Below are positions 47,381-58,600 of a stretch of 64,000 bases of DNA, piece by piece. Source of the stretch: Neckera pumila (lineage: Eukaryota; Streptophyta; Bryopsida; Hypnales; Neckeraceae); contig OZ018408.1 of assembly GCA_963969595.1 (NCBI GenBank), positions 51,771,022-51,835,021 on the forward strand, written 5' to 3'. Numbering within the stretch: position 1 is the stretch's first letter; each line of letters starts with the position of its first letter. The position numbers and the translations under genes are program-made. The notes under the pieces were generated by a model. It was not told the origin of the DNA. It searched no databases and worked only from the letters and a program-made list of their open reading frames with translations.

Positions 47381-48776
47381 TCTATAGAATATGCTATGAA
47401 AAATCAGTTACAAATATTTGACAAATCCTACAATTGAATCTACCCTAAAATGATAAAAAGAAAGAATAAAGCATTGTTTCAGAAATTATATTCTTTTGGT
47501 AGTTTTTGGCTTGAAGTAGCCAAAGAATTGTAAAAGTTAGTCAATTAATTTATAAAATAGACTTTTCACCTCTAGAGTCCAAGCCAATATGTGGTGGATT
47601 ATAAATGTATTCAAAAATTTATTGTTATAGCTATAAAAAATGGATGAAGTACATCCAACTATGTTGCTAAAGTGATTTTGAAATTTTTCAAAAACTATTT
47701 TTTTTAGTTCAATATATGAACCCTTATAATTGATTCTAATAAATAAATTTAAGAAAAATTTCAAAAAATCTTTCCAATTAGAATTAGCATTTTAAACTAC
47801 ATAGAAAAAATCTTGAATAATTACAAATATTAAAACTATAATCATTTCTGTTAAGAATTTTCATTTTTAGTTTCAAATTATAGAAAATCATTAATTCTTG
47901 TAACAATGGATCTAACTAAGTGGGTATTATCTATGAATCATATTTTACAACTTTTATTTGAATTTCATCTTTAAATTACTATTCAAAGTTGCATTTTATA
48001 TTACATTTCCAATCTTTAGACTACCTTTTGGTCTATAAAGAGTCAATGTACGCACATCTATAATTGTCACCTAAATACAATTAAATATGTTTTCCATCAT
48101 TTAATATAAATAATTTTTTTTATTGAATCCTATTGGCAACTAAAAGAGGATTCCAAAATACTTTAGTATGCATTATTTGGCCATTGTGTGAATAAATTAT
48201 AGTTTTTTAAATTATTGACTCTAAGTGTACCAACAAATAATACTAAGATAACTACACCTAATTTCGACCACTTTCTAAAATTGACCATTCTAGATTCTTG
48301 CCTAAAATGTACTTCCATTATTCATAAGAGTCTACCGTTGATTATCCTAAATCCTGTAATCATCACTTTGAAAATTTGTAGTTTATTCATATTGTGTCCA
48401 AAAAATGCATTTAAAAAGAATCTAAAATCCTTTTTTGACTACCAATAAGCAACAATCCCAAAACTGGCTAAATTTTGCTCGGTTTCTATTTAATTTTTTC
48501 ATGCCTCAATGAAAATTCAAAATAAATGTTCCAAAAATGAAGATTTGGCTAAAAATCCTGAACTTGTTCTGAGATCGCTGCCAATAAGATTCCATAAAAC
48601 GTTTTTCATTATAATAAAGGAAATTGGGCTGAACTGTTTATTTGTGCAATGTTAAGTGTAGTTATCTCATGTTTTGATGTGTGCATCTTTGTGTAATCAA
48701 AACCTAGATTTCTGTGCTGTTTTTTGGTCCAAATGTACAAAATCCATTTCAGGCAGTGTGTATATTTCAACCAAGC

Positions 48777-50184
48777 TTGGAATGTTAATTTTTTCCTCTT
48801 TACTAGTAAAATCATGATACATGTTTCAAAGTACTGAGCAAGAAAGTAGGAAGTAGTGAGTGGTTACTAGTTCTTGAATGATTGGAATTACAGAGTCTAT
48901 ATGTTGGGTATGAGTTCAGGCCATCTTTTGGCTTCCAAAACTCATAGTAATTTGAATTCAAGGGAAAAAATCATAAGAATTTGACAATGCCTGTCATTTC
49001 TATCTCTCTAACCGGCAGTAAATAGAAAATTTATATTGCCTTCTATTGCTTCAGAACATGCGCGGAATCCCTTAACCCCTAAAGTCCCATTGTCCCTCGG
49101 GGGACAAAATGGATTTCAGGCAGGCTACTACGGCTTCAATATTCATCATTATTTTCTGAAACTTTTTTTGAAGGTAGAAAAATACATTAGCTTTATGGGA
49201 ATATAATTTTTATTTCAATCGGTGGCCGGAAGCAAAAGTTATGGCACAAAAGGTCCTTTTATTCAGTGCAGCGGGCAGAAATCTTCTCATACAATGATTT
49301 TTTTCTTAAACTTAAAAATTATTTTCTCATAGATTGTACTTTTATCTATATGGGAAGCTTTGATTCATTCCATTTGGATTTGTTATGTGAAAGTTATGGA
49401 CAATCTTATTTTTTGTGTAATTAGAACAAGGCTTGTTGAAAAAATAACTTGTAAGACTCATTTCTGAATGCAATTTTTACAATTTTTCAAAAACAATTGT
49501 TTGACACGGCTAAATTTGTTTGCTAAAACAATCTCACCATTGAAATTATAGTGTTTTAATCCCATCTTGGAGCTATTGACGATTTAGTTTTTCTTTCAAT
49601 CTTGGATCTACTTCTATTTAACAGTTTTTTAAAGAATGAAAACCAAGTGTCTTTTTTTGGAATTATTTTCCCTGGATTCTCAATTCAATTATTCATCATA
49701 AAAAAAATTAAATTCAAAGTCTGTAGTGCAAATTTTTTTTACGAATGGCGGTCAATGTCATCTAAAATTGCAAGTCAATGTCCAAAAAATCAAAATTTTC
49801 CAACTTTGAATGCTAATATATTCTAATCTGTACGGTCAAACTTTATGAAATTTTTACCACATGATCTGAGATAAGTTAAGTACAAGATCCTATAGTGAGA
49901 TTCTAAAAGAAATATTTTTCCTCTTTTCTTAGACAAACGCAGCAAAACTGACAGTTTTGAGTTGTTTTTGACAAAAAAAAAGGCCTTGGGACTTTAAGGG
50001 TTAACCCCCAAACGCCGCCGGCACCATTCGGTGGTTTCTGGATGAACTAGAAACTGTTTGAAAGTGTTTTTTCATCGATTTTTTTCCAAACAAACAATAA
50101 GATATTTTTTAAAATGCGTACCGTCTTTAGAACCGGTCGGAATTAGGTCCCTGATCGGTTGATCTGGAATAGGTGGTTCTACCT
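48777..50184. mobile_element. Family G element, partial copy G4, split by A2
   Basis: The left part ACCAAGCTTGGAATGTTAAT through CTCATAGTAATTTGAATTCA matches G2. After A2 (49076-50000) the right end reads GGAATAGGTGGTTCTACCT followed by TA (50185-50186). The left terminus was not found. Confidence 0.5.
49076..50000. mobile_element. Family A TTAA element, copy A2 (925 bp), best preserved
   Basis: It starts CCCCTAAAGTCCCATTGTCC and ends GCCTTGGGACTTTAAGGG. TTAA flanks both sides (49072-49075 and 50001-50004). The outer 15 bp are near-perfect inverted repeats. A second, subterminal inverted pair (CCCTCGGGGG) follows the left end. Confidence 0.82.
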
Positions 50185-50186
50185 TA

Positions 50187-52050
50187 TTGGTGGTCCTACT
50201 ATTATCACCAGAATCTGGTTATCATGGCAAGGCGTGCCTCCCAATAGCAGCAGCCACGCAAATATATGGTGACATGCCAACTGCCAACTCCCCATTAGTA
50301 GTGCCAGAATATTTGCCCCCCTTGGAGCCCAAAGTTTCCTGTGCTGTACAGTACTCTCGTGGTAGCCGTGACACTTTGACAGCAGTGAAGTCGCAATTGG
50401 CGCTCCCCACACAGACTTTAAGGAAGTCCTTCCCCAGTCAGTGTGTCCCTTCCGATAGAGACATTTGTCTGTACAGACAATATGAGGGATTGTAAAATGT
50501 CTGTACTAAACGACAAAAAAGTCTGTACGCACTCAGGCTCATTCTAGGCATAGGTTCGTGTCATAATAAAAACTCTCCATGATTTAGTAGATCCTCCACC
50601 AGTTCGCGTCTCTGACAAGAATAATAATGGGCCATCATGAATCATGACCACCTGCGGCGCCTCTTCCCAAGGTGCCTAGAAATCTAGACTTTGGACCTGA
50701 AATGTTCAACAAGGGTGGATACTGTAGCGGAAGGCCACTATAGCCTCTTTTTATTTTGGAATGATACGTATCGAATTCCGAATCAATGTCGACACTTGGT
50801 GACTTTCGTGGATCCCAAAGAAACCCATCTACCAAGTTCCAACTACTGTAGAATGGAACCCTGGAAGTCGCGGCCCCCCCCCACGGGGACCAGGCAGTCT
50901 GCGTAGGGGCCGGCATCCCCACTCGAACTCGGCATGGGGCTCAACTCGTTAGTTGGGCATGCTTGGTTGTTTGGAGATTGTCCCACAGCAAGCACGTCAG
51001 ACGGGAAAAATTGGCCAATCATTTCAGAATTTGGAGAGCACATTGTGAAATGTATGGTGGGTTTTGGGCGGTGGCTTGCTATCCGTTAACTCCTAGTACC
51101 AATGAACTATTCACCATAATTTTGTTCCAAGGTTGGCAACTTTTGGGAACGCATCGAGGTATGACGTAAGCAAAGCAAATGAGAGTGTCAGCAAAGCCAA
51201 TGAAAGTGCCCAAGCTTAAATTTGGATTCTTGTGTTTTGTAGTTTGGTGAATCTTGGTGCTGCATGTGTTGTGGGACAACTGATAAGCCACACAACACTG
51301 GTTCCCTCGGAGGCACGTTGAAGCCTTGTCTGGAACGCTTGTTTGGCAAGTCAATTGTAGGCATGCTCTAATTGAACTACTATATGTTATACAACCATAA
51401 TTAGGATTTTAAACTTTTTATTTTATTTTTTTATTTACTTTTTTCCTGAAACACATGGACAAATTCCATTGACAAAAGTACACAAAACCAATGGACCACG
51501 TCCTTGGCGATGATTTTACAAAATTTCAACTTTGGCATCATGCCTCAGACACTATGTTAGAGAACCCACTTGCTGCTTTTAGAAAAATGATTTGCTCATT
51601 TGGTTGCAGAAAATAACATACACATTTATTGATTTCTTAGAGTTTAACGGAATTCATTCGGTGGACTTTTAAAGCAATCTGCTTTTAAACCGACCATTTA
51701 AGAGCTGATTGCCTTTTCGGGAAAGCTAAATTTCTTGAAACAATTTTCAGTAAAATTTTTGTAGGAAGAAAAATGAAATTGACATTTAATTCAAGTCATT
51801 TCATATTTTTTGGACCTTTGTGAAATTAGTTACGAATTCTTGAAGTTGAAACGGAGTGGTCACTAAAACCGATGACCTCATGAAATGTACAGTGCTAGTA
51901 CCTTGAAGAAAGCAAAATGTACCTCTGTGTCATGATTGCTTTTAGAGCCCACTTACTTTTAGAGCAGACTAATTACTGTGAAACTCTCCAGATTATATTA
52001 CGTTGTGAACAGGATTGGCCTGGAAACCATTAATGATGTTGTGGGGCCGC
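50187..52050. other. Moderate-GC spacer without a recognised gene
   Basis: Several overlapping frames of 60-100 codons exist on both strands (50187-50495 plus, 50635-50922 minus). None has a recognisable motif or paired splice sites. The higher GC may mark a decayed gene or retroelement. Confidence 0.3.
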
Positions 52051-52129
52051 TGTGGAAAAAGAGCTGAGTGACGTGCAAAGAAATTCTGTTCATCCGTTAT
52101 CAAAACGAAAGACCACGGCAAGAACGGAG

Positions 52130-52291
52130 ATGTCAAGTTCCGATAACGAAGTGGAGCCACCAGTTCGAGTTCTCCTGTATCGAAGCGGAGCAATTGAGCA
52201 AACATTCATCAGTTTCGAAGAAGTTCAACTTGCTGCAGGTTCGGGGAAGGATCGCTTTACGGAGGAGGAATTTCCGAGAAGGCGAGATTAG
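52130..52291 (+). CDS. Possible short coding exon or 53-aa ORF, unidentified
   Basis: The frame from ATG 52130 begins MSSSDNEVEPPVRVLLYRSG and reaches a stop at 52291. The stretch is acidic and protein-like, and the GC content is above that of the spacer. A GT at CTGCAG/GTTCGG could be a donor. A downstream frame (to 52586) has a Cys pair in RVCQDCSFSCTFECRG but no evident join. It may be a first exon, an upstream ORF or chance. Confidence 0.2.
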   Translation: MSSSDNEVEPPVRVLLYRSGAIEQTFISFEEVQLAAGSGKDRFTEEEFPRRRD

Positions 52292-54084
52292 GAGTGTTCG
52301 TGATCCTGGAAGTAAAGCCTATAAGTATCAGCGGGTTTGTCAGGATTGCTCGTTTTCTTGCACTTTCGAATGCAGAGGATGGTCGTATGTGGCGTTCTTC
52401 TTTAACTCGAAACAGTCTCTCGCTTTAGGGTTTGAGCATGCAGAGAGTCGTTCAAATTTTGAAATTCCGTGCAGTTCTTGGTTGACCAAGTTTCATTTTA
52501 CTGTAAGATTAGTTGCACTGTACCGTAGTGATTGTAAGTTCGGAGTTTGGTTTATCTGTTTTCACCGTACGGCGAGTGTTCTGTGAGAAGTTTCTGTCGA
52601 AGTCTTTTGGAACCCTACTTGAATTTAGGGGCCAGTGCAGTGTTTGCAGCGCGGCAGAGTAGGAGAGAGGAGATGGATGATTCGCCTTCATCGAGCGTGC
52701 ATGCGGCGACCGTTACATGTGCACAATTGAATTTAAGTGCGACTAACTGCCATACATGACTAACTGCCATACAGTAGGTACCTTCTGGAAGTTCATTCGT
52801 AAGCAAAGTGGGGGTTGATAAGCAAGTTTGTCGAGTGTTGGCCGAGTACTGGGAAATGGCTTACCGGTTATGAGGATTGAATTTTCTTGCGAAGTGACGA
52901 TCATAAATTGAATTTGGAGTTAAAATGACTGCAGCGCTCGCCGTCCATCGCCATGAAAATTTTCCAGCAGTCATCTCTCCCTGTTTTTTATAAAAACCAA
53001 TTCAACGCTTTTAAATTGCGCTCTTCTCGTTTTCGACGTCGTGAGGGAGTACGAAGTTGCGCACCTGGAGAGGGTAGAAGATCAAAATTGGAATGAACAG
53101 ACTCTTAATTTTCGTCTACCACTGTTTGGAGCATCGTTTAGGGTTTGAATTTCACGAGTGATGGGGTTCACAGGTTCTCGCGGGTCAGCACCATGACTGC
53201 GTACGGAGAATGAACTCTGGACTGTTCTTGAAGCAGCTTGAATTTAAGAGTGTTCATTTGGGGTGCAGCAACAAAGCCTACCGTAGGCTACATATATTAC
53301 AATAACATGTGAATTTACATGTAAGTTAGGGTATGCAAATTTTGAGAGTATTTGAGTGGACATTCGCCAAGTGTCTTCACCAAATCGTCTTTCCTATTCA
53401 ATTACATTACGTAACCCGAAAACGGCTGAATGTAGCCAAAACAATGCATAACAGCCGGTGTCGAAAGTACAGCACATGAGCGATCTTATTGACCCCCTCA
53501 AATTACGGCGGTGCAGAGATTTCGGTTCTGTAGGTTGCTGTAAAATCAACCTTCCCAATTCCGCGAAAATCTAGGAGAAATTGTCATACTGTAGGATGCC
53601 AATCCAAAGTCTCTTACAGTCATCTTGAGCTGGAATCATCTGTAACTTAGTAGGGGCGAAACGCGGGGTGATTGTGTTTTCTTAATTGGAAGGGAGGTTT
53701 GAATTCCAGAAAAGAAAAGAGAGGAACAATGAGCCGGGGTCCCACTCAATGCGGGTCATTCAGCAGGCGAAGGAGCTAGTCGCGGCGAAAAAAATCACCT
53801 GTGTTCGATTCGTAAACTTGAAGTGGGTATTGCTGATGTAAACACATGGCAGACGCCTATACTGCTCAACTTTGCTTGCCTTCATACCAAACTTAACTTA
53901 TAAGTAGAGATTGAGCACTGAAGCTGGGCACCCCCCAAACCGCCATTTGTTGCTACTGTGCCTAGTTACTATTATTAGGCTGGTTAAATTTTGTTATTGG
54001 CCAGGAAATGAGGTTCCAAAGCACCAAAGAACGCGATACCGTATGCAAAAGCTCTGCAGGGTCAAAGTTTTTTTTGGTATAGTA

Positions 54085-54200
54085 GAGGTTCTGGTATCGT
54101 TTCTCCCACATAGGTACATATTGATTCTTTAGATTGATTTTGGAGGTTCTGATATCGTTTCTTCCACATAGGTACATATTGATTCTTGAGGTTGATTTTG
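54085..54200. repeat. Tandem duplication of a 58-bp unit
   Basis: GAGGTTCTGGTATCGTTTCT...ATTGATTTTG is followed directly by GAGGTTCTGATATCGTTTCT...GTTGATTTTG. The two copies differ at only a few positions. Confidence 0.85.
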
Positions 54201-54222
54201 GAGATGTACACAGGGTGATGAT

Positions 54223-54312
54223 GGCGGTTTTGGTTTAGCGGCGGTTTTGGTTTAGCGGCGGTTTTGGTTTAGTGGGCGGTTTTGGGTTAGTGGGCGGTTT
54301 TGGGTTGGTGGC
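54223..54312. repeat. G-rich minisatellite, five copies of a 17-18 bp unit
   Basis: The unit is GCGGTTTTGGTTTAGCG. Later copies become GGGCGGTTTTGGGTTAGT. It lies about 1.35 kb upstream of the F-box gene start. Confidence 0.8.
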
Positions 54313-55658
54313 GCATTTGGGGGTGCTCACCTTGCAGGAGTCAGTTTCATGAATCAGTCCAGAATTTCACAGGGACGGCCATAGGCATTTTAGACCACGG
54401 TGACCCGCCTGTTGTTTCCAGAGATATATAACCTGCTCTCTTGTGGCACCAATCTGCAAGTTATACACTTGGGGTTGTCTGTTCGACTTAGTTTTTGGAT
54501 TCTGTTTGTTAGAGAACTTGGAAGGAGATCTTTTCCTGCGACTCCTGCAGCATTGTGTTCCTCCAACCTTGCCCAATGTCTTCATATTTGAACCCTTTTC
54601 AAGCTCGCTTATGATTGATAGCCGCGATTCTTGTGCGCACCCCAAATGCAGTTTCAAGAGACAGTCGGTAGCAACTAGCAAGGATTGTGTTCTAAGATCA
54701 CAAACGAAGATCTAGTTTTGCAATACTGTCGACACCTAGATTTTAGGAAATTTGCTGATTCCTCAAGCTACGAACGTGACTATCGCTTCAAGGTGCTTAC
54801 AATTACCCTGTTGCTACTGTCAGCAAATAGAGTTTCAGTTTCTCCCAGGTGCTCGTTTCATCGAAGAGAATATTGAAATTCGACTTGTACCGGTCGACAA
54901 GTGCACAGCTAGAGATCGACTAAGGTCGATTGAAATACTGTGCGTCAGATTATTAGGATTGTTCATTTGGTGGACCCTTTCAAGTTCATGTGTATTAATT
55001 CCCAGTTTTGATCGCCAGGTCTTGGTATTCTTCCTTGAGGTGTTTCCCAACGAGGCGTACTAGTAAGGCATAAATAAAAATACACCCCCTCAACCGAGCA
55101 GGTAACTCACGAGAGGTTTAACTTGAGAGTGTTGGGAGTGCCTGAGCTATGCAGTGATCGATTTGAACGGGCTTGTGTGCATTTTCTCTCAGTTCACAGG
55201 TGAACTGGCTACGGCCTTTGCTGGTTAGAACTGGGCACGTGCCATTCTCCCAGTTTCTCCTTTGTCCTTGCTCTCTGCCCAGTAGTCGGACACGGTATCA
55301 CACTCTATCAACAGAGACGAAGACATTGTTCTGTGGTCTTCGATTCTGCTGTTGGGATGTTGTATTCGGTGAGAGAAGAGAAACTCAGTTGATCTAAACG
55401 AGACTGTACTTAGGTCGATTAGCTCCAAGCCAAGTAAATTCTCTGGTCATGGCTCTCAATAAGTTTTGTCCAACTGGTTCAGAGGGCTGATGAGCACTTA
55501 CCGTTTCAGAAACTTGAGCACCTACATATATCGGCTGTTCTTTCCTCCGTGAACGGAAGTTCTTTGTTCCCTTTTTCTCTACAATATCAAGTATTCCTTT
55601 GCTCGTTTTCGTTAATCCTCGCACACGTACTTGAAACCGTTGTAGTCATCATTGTAAC

Positions 55659-58600
55659 ATGCCAAGAAGCAGAGCAAGTCAGAGAGACTCTGACATGCCC
55701 AAGCGCTCGACTGCTGCCTGCCAGCGTAATGAAGAACCACTTTTGACGCCGAAAAGAAACCGGAGCCCTCCAACGGATGATCCCACAAGGTACGACCCTG
55801 TATTCGCTGGTTCAGTTTTGTGTTTATCCCCCAAAGTCCTATTCCCCAAAGGGGACAAAATGGATTTTGGGCAGGCTCTATGGTCTCGGTATTCATTGTG
55901 ATTTTCTAAAACTTTTTGTGGATATAGGAAAATACATGAGCTTTTGGGGAATTTTATTTTTATTTCAATTGGCGCCAAGGAAAAAAAGGAATGGCTCAAG
56001 ATGCCCAAATTTTAGGTTGGCGAGGAGAAAGAAATTGCACAGCAACTTGAAATAAATTTTCTTATGAATTCACTTCTCATAGAGTTTTTTTTAGGAAGTT
56101 TTGATTCATCTCAATTGGATTAGTGATGTAAAAGTTATAGGCAATCTTATTTTGGAGGCAATTAAAACATCTTCTTGAAAAATAACTTGTAGGACTCATT
56201 TTTGAGTTCTATTTTCACATTAAAAAAAAAGTTAAGTTTTACAAGGTTAGAACTTCTTGTGAGAATAATCTTGCCATTGAGATTCTTTCGTTTTAATTTC
56301 ATCTTAGAGCTATTAGTGGTGTAGTTTTTCCTTCAATCTTCAATCTACTTTTACTTAATCCTGAAGCGTGCCGACGTCCATATTTTGGACGATGAACAGA
56401 GGGCTTCAAGACACTATTTCGTCCAACTAAGTTCTCATTCATCCAATGTAATACTTGAATCTAGAATAGATAACCTTCCTTTATGACCAAATTCATGGAA
56501 TTTCGGTAAATGATGTTTCTGTACAAAGATATAAGCAAAAATGTGCAAAAATTTAGAAAAGGATTGAGACCTTTAGGGGTTAATAAGTTTTTAATGAGTA
56601 AAACTTTAGTGTTTTTTTTTTGAATTTTTTTCTTAGACTTTAAACTCAAGTCTTCAACGTATAAATTAGAAATTTGAACGCAATAGTGCAAATTTTAAGC
56701 TAAGAAGATTAAAAGTAAAAAAATCTAGTAAAGCAAGTTAGATGCAAAAAACTCATTCACTTCACTTCAAATGCAAATATCTTATTATTCACGGGGTCAA
56801 AGTTTTTGAAATTTCTTTGACATAATAATGAGAAATTTAAAATCAGTAGTGCAAAAATTTTAAACTAAGAAGATTCAAAGTAAAAAAATCTAGTAGAGCA
56901 AGTTAGATGCAAAAAACTTGTTCTCTTCACTTCAAATGTGAATATCTTGCAATCCACATGGTCAATTTTTTTGAAATTTGTTCCACACATTCTTACACTA
57001 ATCTTGTGCAAAATCCTGCGGTTGGATATGAGAAAAATGTTAATTTAATTTTTTTTTTCACTCTTTGCAATAGAAATGGCAGTTTTGAGTGATTTTTTTT
57101 TTTAATGAAAAATGGCCTTGGGGACTTGAAGGGTTAATCAGTTACATGTGAAAGTCCTGGCTTCGATTATCTCAGCTGGCAGGACCTCAGGTGCATGCAG
57201 CGACTGTCGTTTCTAACTCTGAATTTTCGAATGTCACATGATTTTGGTGTTCTGAAACAAGGTTGGGGCTACTGTCGACCCTCTCCGGTATTACAGGCAA
57301 GCATGGTTTGAATATGGAGTTGACTTGTCACATGTTTGAGAAGCAATTTCCATGACACAATAATATGTTTTATGTCATGGGATGTCATAATATAACGGTA
57401 AATAGCTCTCATACTGAGCTGAGTCAACAGGTGCTGTTCACTCTAGTAGTCTGTCTTTGCCCAAGTGGAACTGGCCTGTACTTTGACCTCCAATCTCACA
57501 AGCCTTGCCTGGGATCCTGAGTACTTTGTGGGCTCTATCCTTGGGACAGAGACGAATTTATAGCATTGACTCTTGCATCCCTATGGTTTCTGAATCTGAG
57601 TTTTTAAATCCTATCTACAACCGCATTCTCACTGCAGTCGGACTCCCCTGCGGATTGGGGGTCTGATTTATTTATTTATTAATTATTTTAAAATTTTTTA
57701 AAAATTAATTCTGCTTGCTAGTCATTTGATTCAATGTTTTCTCTTGGTTAATTTCCCCACAATCTCTTTCCCCTATCTATAAACTTAGGACAGAGCTTCA
57801 TGCTCACACTGTTCTTGTTTTCCCACGCACTTTAATTGAAGGTTACCCGTCTTTCAAAATAGAAATATGGTTGCTGTTCATTGATTTATTTTTCTGTAAC
57901 CCAACTTACGTTGGAATTTAGAAATAATAATTGTCAGTCGAACTCCATGATCTGTCGATTTTTGCAACAAATTCTCATTTTTCTTCGTTTGGTTCAGCTC
58001 GGGGAAGACCGATAATCATGTGCAGAATTTGCCACATCGACCAAGGCCTGACAACCTAACCGGACCGTCACTTGAGCAGTATCATGGAAAGCAAAACGGG
58101 GCTTCAAAGAGAAGCAGCCAAGGTCTGAAGGGAAAATCTCTCGATCTCAAACAGAGTACGAGTGCTAGTTGTGTACTTGACGATACTACGTCAGCAGGCA
58201 TCAAACCGTCGGTCCTCAACGAGGCTTCGAACTGCCATTCGGCATCGAGCTCCGCATCATCAAGCAACCACGACGCCAAAGTTGCCACATTGCAATCAGA
58301 ATGTGCTGACCTCGCTATCTCTCCAGATGGCAGCAGCAAATCACGACGTCAGCATGAAGTTATTTCATCACAGAATCAGAATTCTCAGGACGATTCAGAA
58401 TCAAAATTACCGCCAGAGCTGGTTCAGATCGTACTCAGTCATATGGATTGGCGTACTGTGATGCGGTTGCTAAGCGAGCTAGGCAAAGCTTGCAGGTATG
58501 CGATCCATCAGCCAGTGTTTCTTCGGTCTCGTCCAAGAGTGGAGGCTGAGTTCAGTCCAAGTTACTTCGTGACAGATGCAGAAGGTGACTTGCACTGGCG

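Larger units (their letters stand above)
42200..47760 (+). repeat. Large repeat R5, copy b
   Basis: Colinear with copy a at 26.03-31.53 kb (anchors given there). The nested elements differ: A4, F3 and D5 sit here, while the D6 site is empty. The open frames are short and do not match between the copies. Confidence 0.6.
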
